Source: Bythopirellula goksoeyrii (GTDB lineage Bacteria > Planctomycetota > Planctomycetia > Pirellulales > Lacipirellulaceae). From it: a stretch of DNA of 64,000 bases. The position numbers and the translations under genes were made by a program. Location: contig NZ_CP042913.1 in NCBI RefSeq assembly GCF_008065115.1, positions 381,211 through 445,210 of the forward strand, read 5' to 3'. Under the pieces are notes generated by a model, which saw only the letters and a list, made by a program, of their open reading frames with translations, was not told the origin of the DNA and made no database searches. Position 1 is the first letter of the stretch, and every line of letters begins with the position of its first letter. This document shows positions 53,579 to 61,537 of this stretch, one piece after another.

Positions 53579-55581
53579 GAGAACCGCTCACCCTCGAACA
53601 GGGAGACAACTACGAACGCCCCAATCAAAAGTGGGTCTGCGGTCTGGCCGAAGTGGGCCCCTCATGTCCGTTGGGTCCCGGTGGGAACGGACATTGTCCC
53701 CAGTCAGCCGCCTGCCATCCACTTCGTGACGGAGACCGCTGGCATTGTAATCGCTCGCCGCTCCGCGGTGGAGAATGTGAAAGGGGACCAACTCCTGAGG
53801 GCGGGTGTTGCCTTCGCTATGAGTGTCATCCGGTGCGTTCGCTCCGAGCAAAGCGGGGTCGATTCGTCGTTGGCTGTCTAGTGGCGACCTTCGGTGCGCT
53901 CTTTCTTCTGCTGAGCAGCAACAAGCGGAACGAAATGATTGCGCCAGGAAAGCTCTCCGTGCATCATGCCCAATTATTGGAGCGGGGCGAAGACAAGACG
54001 AACCGTTGCGCCAGTTGCCACGCCGCCGGAAACCAAACGATGAGCGAGTGGCTGGCCCATATAGCCGACCCCGCTCTCGCCACTCCAACACAAAGCATGC
54101 TTTGCATGGAATGCCACAAGAACGACTTCCCTCTCGAGGCGGCGCTTTGGGCACATAATATCGATCCTCTCATCTTGCTCGCCCAGAGCGAGTCGGAGCC
54201 CGATCATCACGACCCAGGGCTACCGCCCACGGCTAATAAGGGTTCCTTCGAGACGAATTTCACCCGTTGCCGCGATCCTACCACCGCCATCGCATGCAGC
54301 ACTTGCCATCAAGAACACCTTGGCCCACAGCACAACCTAACTGCGATCAGCGACCGTTCATGCCAGGCATGCCACCGCAATCAATTCCATAGCTTTGCCA
54401 CCGACCATCCCGAGTTCCACAATTGGCCAGAACATCGACGCACGCGAATCGCCTTCGATCATGCTCTCCACGAAGCAAAGCATTTCCCCGCAGAGAAACA
54501 TTCCTTCTCCTGCAGCGACTGCCATCGTCAGGATCCCAGCGGAGGGTTCCAGGAAACGCTTGACTACGAATCTACCTGTTCAAAGTGTCACGACAGTAAG
54601 ATCCAAGCAAGTTGGGCTACGGGTGTACCCGCAATCTCGCTGCCTATGATTGACGTTGACTCATTGGAAGCAGCAGAACACGACATTGGACCTTGGCCCG
54701 AGAACGCAATGGGAGATTTCGACGGCGCACTTCCCCTGTTCACGAAACTCTTGTTACTAGTTGATGCTCAAGCCGCCGAGGCAATAGACACGCTAGGAGC
54801 CGACTTTGATTTCTACGACATCGATCCCAATGACCCCGTACAATTGACGGCAGCAGCAAACCTCATCGACGCCACCAAACAGTTAATTGCCGATCTACAA
54901 ACCAAAGGCCAAGCGGCTATCGGCACACGACTGGAGAGACTACTAGGTCGATCCGTCACTCCCACCGAACTAGCGGCCGCCACAGCGCATCTCTCGCCCG
55001 CCAGCATTGCGGTCGTCGCCGAGGATTGGCTAGGCGGAGAAAACGGCGATTCCTCAGAAGGCAATAACCCCGAGCGAGTTACTGCAGGAGGTTGGTATAC
55101 TGATCCCATAACGCTCAGTCTCCGCTATCGCCCCACGGGACATGCCGACGCTTTTCTAACTGCCTGGATCGACATTCTGGCAGAAGCCAGCGGAGGCGAG
55201 CACAATACTGCCGCGAATAAATTGCTTGACCAAGCGATGAAACCAACTGCCGTCGGCATGTGCGGCAGTTGCCACAGCATCGATCGCTCAGATTCAGGCC
55301 AGTTGAAAGTCAATTGGTTTGCCAAGCAATCAAACGAACACGGTACCCCGTTCACCGTCTTCTCCCACGCCCCGCATGTTATGCAAGCCGAATTGGCTGA
55401 CTGCACCGCCTGTCACCGAATGAATGCATCGGCCAAGGTGATGGACACCTACACCCAAACTGATCCCGACAAGTTCACTCCCGAGTTCCACGAGTTAACC
55501 CGCCAAGACTGCGCCGAATGCCACACTCCCAATGCCGCAGGCGATAGCTGCACGCAATGTCACCGCTATCACGTGCGTTAA
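53575..55581 (+). CDS. Decaheme cytochrome c with Cys-rich cytoplasmic domain
   Basis: 668 residues from a GTG that overlaps the preceding TGA. Residues 22-84 contain nine cysteines in a pattern with two CxxGPxxxGxC units (CPLGPGGNGHC and CERGPTPEGGC) plus RDGDRWHCNR; this domain is unfamiliar to me and probably binds metal or an Fe-S cluster. One membrane span is at about 95-115 (FVVGCLVATFGALFLLLSS). The rest is periplasmic with ten CxxCH motifs: CASCH, CMECH, CSTCH, CQACH, CSDCH, CSKCH, CGSCH, CTACH, CAECH and CTQCH. A roughly 200-residue heme-free insert separates the sixth and seventh. It is the last gene of the redox series. Confidence 0.9.
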   Translation: MREPLTLEQGDNYERPNQKWVCGLAEVGPSCPLGPGGNGHCPQSAACHPLRDGDRWHCNRSPLRGGECERGPTPEGGCCLRYECHPVRSLRAKRGRFVVGCLVATFGALFLLLSSNKRNEMIAPGKLSVHHAQLLERGEDKTNRCASCHAAGNQTMSEWLAHIADPALATPTQSMLCMECHKNDFPLEAALWAHNIDPLILLAQSESEPDHHDPGLPPTANKGSFETNFTRCRDPTTAIACSTCHQEHLGPQHNLTAISDRSCQACHRNQFHSFATDHPEFHNWPEHRRTRIAFDHALHEAKHFPAEKHSFSCSDCHRQDPSGGFQETLDYESTCSKCHDSKIQASWATGVPAISLPMIDVDSLEAAEHDIGPWPENAMGDFDGALPLFTKLLLLVDAQAAEAIDTLGADFDFYDIDPNDPVQLTAAANLIDATKQLIADLQTKGQAAIGTRLERLLGRSVTPTELAAATAHLSPASIAVVAEDWLGGENGDSSEGNNPERVTAGGWYTDPITLSLRYRPTGHADAFLTAWIDILAEASGGEHNTAANKLLDQAMKPTAVGMCGSCHSIDRSDSGQLKVNWFAKQSNEHGTPFTVFSHAPHVMQAELADCTACHRMNASAKVMDTYTQTDPDKFTPEFHELTRQDCAECHTPNAAGDSCTQCHRYHVR

Positions 55582-55643
55582 CCGCGATGCGGCAGTCGAG
55601 TCCTGCTCGATGAAGCAAGGCGCGGATATTCTAGCACCAATGA

Positions 55644-56441
55644 TCACTTTCTCGTCGCACGTGTCGCCCCGGTCGATATCCCGCCATCGACCAGCAGCGT
55701 CTGTCCCGTCACATACTGGCTCGCATCTGAAGCAAGAAACAAGAGTGCCCCATCCAAGTCGTGCGGCTCGCCCGGTCGTTTGAGTGGGATGCGGTCCACG
55801 AGGTATTCCACCCACTCGGGGTCTTCGTAGAGCACTTCATTCTGCTTCGTCTTGAACCACCCCGGCGCGAGGCAATTCACAGTAACCCCGTGGCGTCCCC
55901 AATCGTCGGCCAGACTCATTGTGAGTTGTTTGATGCCGCCGCGACTCGCACAGTAGGGTCCCAGCCCAGCGTAGCCGGCCACGGAAGTGACCGACCCGAT
56001 ATTGATGATCCGCCCCGACTGCTGGGGAATCATGTGCCTGGCGACCGCTTGCGCGACGAAGAACGGCCCACGCAGGTTGGTGTCGAGAACCGTGTTCCAT
56101 TCTTCCCATGTGATATCGAGCGCCGGCTTGCGAATATTACAGCCGGCGTTGTTCACTAAGATGTCAATCTTGCCAAAAGCGTCGAATGCAGCGCTCGCCA
56201 TGTTTTCGATGCTGCCGTACTCAGTTACATCAAGTTCCAGGGGAACCGCACGACAACCTGATGTCACTAACTCACTTTGAAAAATACTTAGAGATGAAAG
56301 CTGTCGACTGGTAATCAGCAGGTCAGCCCCCGCACCAGCCAGCGCTCGAGCGAAGTATTGCCCCAATCCTCTGCTGGCACCTGTGACGATGGCTACTTTG
56401 CCAGTCAGATCAAACAGATTTGTTGTCATCGCATCACTCAT
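55644..56441 (-). CDS. Short-chain dehydrogenase/reductase (gluconate 5-dehydrogenase-like)
   Basis: 265 residues. The cofactor motif TGASRGLG is at about 20-27, NNAG at 97-100, and the catalytic Ser near 150-153. The catalytic Tyr163 is in YCASRGG; the normal YxxxK lysine is Arg167. The sequence is like 2-deoxy-D-gluconate 3-dehydrogenase or 5-ketogluconate reductase (IdnO) proteins. Its ATG overlaps the stop of the zinc dehydrogenase gene by 4 bases (ATGA). With the permease gene upstream this makes a three-gene sugar-acid operon. Confidence 0.9.
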   Translation of the reverse strand: MSDAMTTNLFDLTGKVAIVTGASRGLGQYFARALAGAGADLLITSRQLSSLSIFQSELVTSGCRAVPLELDVTEYGSIENMASAAFDAFGKIDILVNNAGCNIRKPALDITWEEWNTVLDTNLRGPFFVAQAVARHMIPQQSGRIINIGSVTSVAGYAGLGPYCASRGGIKQLTMSLADDWGRHGVTVNCLAPGWFKTKQNEVLYEDPEWVEYLVDRIPLKRPGEPHDLDGALLFLASDASQYVTGQTLLVDGGISTGATRATRK

Positions 56442-57469
56442 GGTTTCAACACCACCTTCATCAGTCCAGGTTCACCATTGAACAATCGTTCGAACCACTC
56501 CGGGCCCTCATCGAGATTTGCTGTCGCTGAGATTAGTGGAGCAACTTGTACTGCACCCGATACGATCAGTTCCAGACACTCCGGGTATTCGCCACTCGAG
56601 GCACACGTGCCACGCAGTGTGAGTTCACGCGTCACCACGGCTTGCAAAGGCAAGGCAACCTCCGGGGCGAGATTTCCCACCAAGGTCACTGTCCCCCCGC
56701 GGCGCACTGCCTGCACTGCCGTTTGCACCGTTGCTGTGATCCCCACCACCTCAAACGCATGGTCCAATCCCTGGCCGTCGTGGGCCTCAATGAGTCGGTC
56801 CACGAGATCATCCTCGCTTGCCAAGATAGTTTCGTCAGCACCCAGTGCGAGGGCCAATTCCAACCTCCGTTGATCTTGATCCACGGCATACACCTGACTG
56901 CATCCGTAGTGTTTGAGCACTTGCACGACCAGCAATCCGATCATGCCCGTGCCAACCACGACTGCCGTTTCGCCTCGCACCAATTCCGAACGCCGCACCG
57001 CATGTACTGCGACCGACACAGCTTCCAGCAAGGCAGCATGCTCCATCACCAAATCATCAGGCAACCGGTAAAGAATCCGCGCCGGCACCGCCACCATCTC
57101 GGCAAAAGCCCCATGTCGCCGGTACTCTCCGCACGATACTCCGAGCACCTGCCGATCGTCGCACAGATTTATTTTTCCCTGCTGGCAGTAGGCACACTTC
57201 CCACAGGAGATCGTCGAATCAAAAGTAACCCGATCCCCTTCGCGAAAGTCAGACACCGCCGATCCAACTGCAGAGATCGTCCCCGCCGCCTCATGTCCCA
57301 TCACCAGCGGCGGAATTCGTCTTCCCGTCGAGCCATCAAAACCATGGATATCACTTCCACAAATCCCACAAGCCGCCACCCGCACCAACACCTCATCAGC
57401 GCCTGCCACCGGATCTGCCAACTCCGAAATTTCCAACTTCCCCGGCTCAGTAAGCAGTAGCGCTTTCAT
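56438..57469 (-). CDS. Zinc-dependent medium-chain dehydrogenase (idonate/sorbitol type)
   Basis: 343 residues. The catalytic zinc ligands are in CGICGSDIHGF and GHEAAG. The structural zinc cysteines are in CGKCAYCQQGKINLC. The Rossmann motif VVGTGMIGLL and acidic residue YAVDQDQRR suggest NAD. It is similar to L-idonate 5-dehydrogenase, sorbitol or threonine dehydrogenases; the exact substrate cannot be read from the sequence. It is placed between a GntP permease gene and a gluconate-5-dehydrogenase-like gene, which fits oxidation of a sugar acid or polyol followed by reduction or isomerisation. Confidence 0.9.
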   Translation of the reverse strand: MKALLLTEPGKLEISELADPVAGADEVLVRVAACGICGSDIHGFDGSTGRRIPPLVMGHEAAGTISAVGSAVSDFREGDRVTFDSTISCGKCAYCQQGKINLCDDRQVLGVSCGEYRRHGAFAEMVAVPARILYRLPDDLVMEHAALLEAVSVAVHAVRRSELVRGETAVVVGTGMIGLLVVQVLKHYGCSQVYAVDQDQRRLELALALGADETILASEDDLVDRLIEAHDGQGLDHAFEVVGITATVQTAVQAVRRGGTVTLVGNLAPEVALPLQAVVTRELTLRGTCASSGEYPECLELIVSGAVQVAPLISATANLDEGPEWFERLFNGEPGLMKVVLKP

Positions 57470-57509
57470 GACTGGCTCTCGACTCTCGACTCTAAGTTCT
57501 CAGCAATTA

Positions 57510-58880
57510 TCACACCAAAGGCATCACATTCGCCAGCAACACGGTAAACAACATTCCCGAGATCCCCGCCAGGGCCAGCATAGGAGACCATGATTTCAGC
57601 GCCTCTCGTGGTGTTAGTCCTCCCATACGAGAAAAAACCCAAAAGCCGCTATCGTTCATCCACACCCCTACCATCGAACCACAACCGATCGCAGCTGCCA
57701 AGTACACCTTGTCGTAGGCCAGTTCCATATCGACGGTCATCGCTGCCAGCATGCCACTGGCAGTAATCATGGCCACCGTCGTAGAACCCTGAGCGATTTT
57801 CAGCATGCTGGTGATTCCAAAAGCGAGCCACAAGAGGGCGATTCCTGTTACGGGTTGACTGTCCCCCGAAGCCAATGTCTGGATCGCTTCAGCGACGTTG
57901 GCCTCTTTGAGCATTGCTCCAAAAGCCCCGCCAGCCGCGGTGATTAAGATGATCGGTCCCGCATCCATCAGCGAAGTCTCTAAAAGTTCTGAAACCCTTT
58001 TCGAATCGGCACCTGTCTGACGGCGGAACACCCACATTGCCGCAGTCGCGGCCAACATCATGGCCAGTAGAGGATTGCCCAAGATCGCAGACACTTGAAC
58101 AAGCATGTTTTCTGAATCCCACTCCGCACGACTAACAACGGTATTCGCCGTGATCAACAGAATCGGCAACGTGATCGGTAGCGATGCGGTCCACAAACTT
58201 GGTTTGGGCGTATCCGGTTCTGCATGATCGTGCCCCAGTGGCCCCTGATCAGCGGCATTGCCTAAAATCAATCTTCGATCAATCCAGTGGGCATACAGGA
58301 GGCTCACCAGAGCAACCACCATTCCTACCAACATGCCGATGAGAATCATGAGCCCCATATCCACACCTAGATTATCTGCCACAGCCAGCGGACCCGGCGT
58401 CGGAGGCACCAAGGTATGCGTCGCTGTGCCACCCGCCCCGATTGCCAGCAGATACTTCAGATAGTTCTTCTGGGTCCGTTCATGCATCGACTTGGCAATC
58501 GGAAACAGCAGATAGAACACCGTATCGAAGAACACGGGGATCGAAAGCACGAACCCACTGGCAGTGAGAGAAAGGCCCCCCCGCTGTTGTCCAAACAATC
58601 GCAGGCACGCTAGTGCAAGTCGGTCTGCCGCTCCACTGTCAAGCATGCACTTGCCGATCACCACAGCCATCGCGATCGGGATGCCTATCTTCCCCGCAGT
58701 CACTCCAAACGCTTCCGCCACCCGACTGATCCTCTCGACTGCCTCGCCAGGAGCCAGCAAACTCACGACGATGGCCGCTGTCACCATGGCAAAGAAGGCA
58801 TGGAGCCTCAGGACGACAATCATCCCCACGACGATTGCAATACCCAGCACGAGAATCCACAGCGGCGAAAGAAGAGGCAT
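57510..58880 (-). CDS. GntP family gluconate-type permease
   Basis: 456 residues with about 12-14 hydrophobic spans. Family hallmarks are AGGTATHTLVPPTPGPLAVA and AQGSTTVAMITASGMLA. It imports gluconate or a similar sugar acid with protons across the inner membrane. ATG at 58880 (MPLLSPLWILVLG) was preferred to the earlier TTG at 58910 because the protein then starts at the first span. It is the first gene of the operon and lies 40 bases before the zinc dehydrogenase gene. Confidence 0.92.
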   Translation of the reverse strand: MPLLSPLWILVLGIAIVVGMIVVLRLHAFFAMVTAAIVVSLLAPGEAVERISRVAEAFGVTAGKIGIPIAMAVVIGKCMLDSGAADRLALACLRLFGQQRGGLSLTASGFVLSIPVFFDTVFYLLFPIAKSMHERTQKNYLKYLLAIGAGGTATHTLVPPTPGPLAVADNLGVDMGLMILIGMLVGMVVALVSLLYAHWIDRRLILGNAADQGPLGHDHAEPDTPKPSLWTASLPITLPILLITANTVVSRAEWDSENMLVQVSAILGNPLLAMMLAATAAMWVFRRQTGADSKRVSELLETSLMDAGPIILITAAGGAFGAMLKEANVAEAIQTLASGDSQPVTGIALLWLAFGITSMLKIAQGSTTVAMITASGMLAAMTVDMELAYDKVYLAAAIGCGSMVGVWMNDSGFWVFSRMGGLTPREALKSWSPMLALAGISGMLFTVLLANVMPLV

Positions 58881-59016
58881 GTGTAAATGAATAAAAGAAG
58901 AAGTTGGCAAAAAGTCCGCCCAGTATAGCGCACCAACTCCAACTCAGAAACCCATCTCCTCGTTAAGCCGCACTCCGAACGGAAGCGATATCTTGCTTTA
59001 CTTTTTCTGTATTCTG

Positions 59017-60627
59017 CTACTTCTTTGTATTGGGCGCTTGCAGCAAGTTAGTAAATTCCTCCCTCACCTCAATCCACTTGGCCTTCAGTTTTTTGACCAT
59101 CTCGGGATTCTCTTCAGCCAGGTCATGATTCTCCGCGCGATCAGTGCCAAGATCATACAATTCCCATGGATCCCCTTTGGCAGCCACGATTTTCCAATTG
59201 TCCTTTCGCAGAGCCCGATTCCCTTCGTGATACCACCAGAGGGCGTCTCGCGGGATAATCACATCGGTACCCAACGCGGCAGCCAAGTTTCGCCCGGGAT
59301 TTGGTGGAAGATGCTCATCAGCATACTCGCTGGGCCACTCACCTCCTGCTAGCCCAACTATGGTAGGAGCCAAGTCGATTACATGGGCGGGTGTGTGGCG
59401 TAACTCACCCGAAGCATGAATTCCATCTGGCCAGTGTACGACGAGCGGGGTGGCAATTCCTCCCTCATGAACCCAAGTCTTGTGCCGTCGAAACGGGGTA
59501 TTCGATGCGCTGGACCAACCAGGACCTAAACACAAGAACGAATCCTGCGAACCCGGCATCGCTTCTGGATCATGCCCATCCCCGCGCACCATGATCTCCG
59601 CGCTTCCCCCGTTGTCGGAGAAGAACAGGATCACCGTGTTGTCCAGTTGGCCCATCTCACGAATTTGATCGATCACGCGCCCTATCTCGCGGTCCATACG
59701 ATCAACCATCGCGGCATGAATTTCCATCTTAGCAGCCTGAAACTCCTGTTGCTCTGTGGTCAAGCTATCCCATGCCAATTCACGATTAACCTCACCCGCC
59801 CCTAACTGTTCGATGGCTTCGGGGAAATCATAAGGAGGCCCAATCTCCGGCTCTAGCGACGAAAGCTCACCCGGCAACCCCAGCAGTTTCTGAATCTTAA
59901 CCCAACGCTCCTTGCGTAGTTCGTCCCATCCCGAACCGTAGCGACCTTGGTACCGGGCAATGTCCTCTGCCGGCGCTTGCAAGGGGAAATGGGGTGCGAT
60001 GAAAGCCAAATATTCAAAGAATGGCTGATCGGGATGCTGCTCTTCATGCTGCTTCAGAAACTCAATCGCATAGTCGGCAATCACGGTGGTCGCGTAGAAA
60101 TTGTCGGTGAGCGATTTGGCAGGCAACTGCCTGTCATCCAAGTAGTGCAGTGTTGGTGTGAAATAGTGATCGTAGTCGTTGAAGTAATACGAATGGTCAA
60201 ATCCTCCCCCCATTGGACTCCCGTCGATGTGCCACTTGCCGGAGTGATAAGAGCGATATCCCCTAGGTTTCAACATGTGGGGAAGCAACCGTGCCCAGGA
60301 AGGACGCTTTCCTCGACTACGTGCATTGTTGTCAACGCCCGGCAAGGCATCCCGTCCTACTTGTTGGGGATAATAGCCTGATAGCAAACTAGCTCTGGTA
60401 GGCCAGCAGCGGCCGCAATTATAGAACTGAGTGAACTTCAATCCATTCTCAGCAAGTGCGTCCAGATTCGGAGTCGAAATCTCGCTACCGTAGCAGCCCA
60501 GATCGGAATACCCCAGGTCATCTGCTAGGATAACCAAAAAATTTGGTTGCTTGGCAGCCCAGGCATTGACACTTGTAGCAAATAGGACCGAAACCAAGAA
60601 GTACGCTCTAGACAAATAGCAGATCAC
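59017..60627 (-). CDS. Secreted Cys-type sulfatase
   Basis: 536 residues of the arylsulfatase family. A signal peptide (YFLVSVLFATSVNAWA) starts directly at a GTG at 60627 that has GGAGG 7 bases upstream; the earlier in-frame start at 60693 would bury it. The active-site motif CWPTR (Cys74) is the CxPxR form that is turned into formylglycine by an anaerobic maturase or FGE. Metal ligands are in LADDLGYSDLG and FFSDNGG. The HxxK-type region (YHSGKWHIDG) is present. It probably removes sulfate from polysaccharide. No maturase gene is in the window. Confidence 0.94.
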   Translation of the reverse strand: MICYLSRAYFLVSVLFATSVNAWAAKQPNFLVILADDLGYSDLGCYGSEISTPNLDALAENGLKFTQFYNCGRCWPTRASLLSGYYPQQVGRDALPGVDNNARSRGKRPSWARLLPHMLKPRGYRSYHSGKWHIDGSPMGGGFDHSYYFNDYDHYFTPTLHYLDDRQLPAKSLTDNFYATTVIADYAIEFLKQHEEQHPDQPFFEYLAFIAPHFPLQAPAEDIARYQGRYGSGWDELRKERWVKIQKLLGLPGELSSLEPEIGPPYDFPEAIEQLGAGEVNRELAWDSLTTEQQEFQAAKMEIHAAMVDRMDREIGRVIDQIREMGQLDNTVILFFSDNGGSAEIMVRGDGHDPEAMPGSQDSFLCLGPGWSSASNTPFRRHKTWVHEGGIATPLVVHWPDGIHASGELRHTPAHVIDLAPTIVGLAGGEWPSEYADEHLPPNPGRNLAAALGTDVIIPRDALWWYHEGNRALRKDNWKIVAAKGDPWELYDLGTDRAENHDLAEENPEMVKKLKAKWIEVREEFTNLLQAPNTKK

Positions 60628-60853
60628 GAAACTGCCTCCATTTGAGGTTTTGCAAAGCGAGATGGCAAGAGTATAGCAACTCCACCGCAGCATCGCAGGG
60701 ACCGCTCCTCCAGGGTAGGCCCCATTGTAAAGTGCAGCCTAAAAAATAGGTTCGGCCGCAACCCGAAGGGGAGCGCCTCTCACATTGGCAGCAATGCACA
60801 ATGGAGCGCGAAGAGTCTACAAAGCAGAGTGAAGAAACACAAGAATAGCCGAG

Positions 60854-61300
60854 TTACAACACCTGCGTATCGCTCACACCCAGATCATTTTTGAGTTGCG
60901 GCAGAATAGTCTGGCGAAGCTGACTATCTAAGCGGGCGTACTTACCAAGCTCGTCGGCAATTTCGGTATCGGTCATTCCTGCCCCGCGGGCATAGAGTCC
61001 CACGTCGAAGGCAGCGATGCGAACTCCGACCAGTACCAGTCGCAAATCCGCCAAAAGAAGCTGCTTGTCGTTGCGATCCAATTCCTGGTCTTCGGCTAGC
61101 CGTGATTGCCATTGTCGTAGTCGGCCGGCCAACTCTCCGAACTGTTCGCACTGTTCTCGAAACCCTGCTACTCCATCTTGATCCGGCCTCGCCTGGCAAC
61201 CCACCATTGCTGCAAAGTCGCTATTTCGCGCATCGGCAGCTTCGATCGCTGTCTCAATATACCCTTCCATCGCCAGTTCCAAGATATCGGTGTGAATCAT
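60854..61300 (-). CDS. Hypothetical helical protein
   Basis: 148 residues, acidic and almost entirely helical by composition, with no signal peptide or membrane segment. Many Arg/Gln/Leu/Glu heptad-like stretches (FGELAGRLRQWQSRLAEDQELD, LLLADLRLVLVGVRIAAFD) suggest a coiled coil or helical bundle. I do not recognise a family. It is transcribed alone by appearance, between the sulfatase and the barrel-like gene. Confidence 0.65.
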   Translation of the reverse strand: MIHTDILELAMEGYIETAIEAADARNSDFAAMVGCQARPDQDGVAGFREQCEQFGELAGRLRQWQSRLAEDQELDRNDKQLLLADLRLVLVGVRIAAFDVGLYARGAGMTDTEIADELGKYARLDSQLRQTILPQLKNDLGVSDTQVL

Positions 61301-61537
61301 CGTGAAGCCTCGAGAGTTGCAGATAAAGACAAGAGCTGAAGAGCGCCCGAGACGCGCCCTCCTTACAGCCTAGTCACGAGATGCAAGGGGAGCAAGAAAA
61401 ACGGTCCTTGCGGAACCGATTTTTCCAAATTTGGCAATCAGGAGTGCAAATAGATGTCGTCCTATGATGGGATTCCGCATATTACAGCAGCTTCCAACCG
61501 CCAACTATTCTCAGCCGTTGGCTAGCAAACCGCTAAA

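Noticed and set aside
56546-57460. Plus-strand frame of about 300 codons
   Set aside because: Antisense to the zinc dehydrogenase gene, whose zinc ligands are all present.
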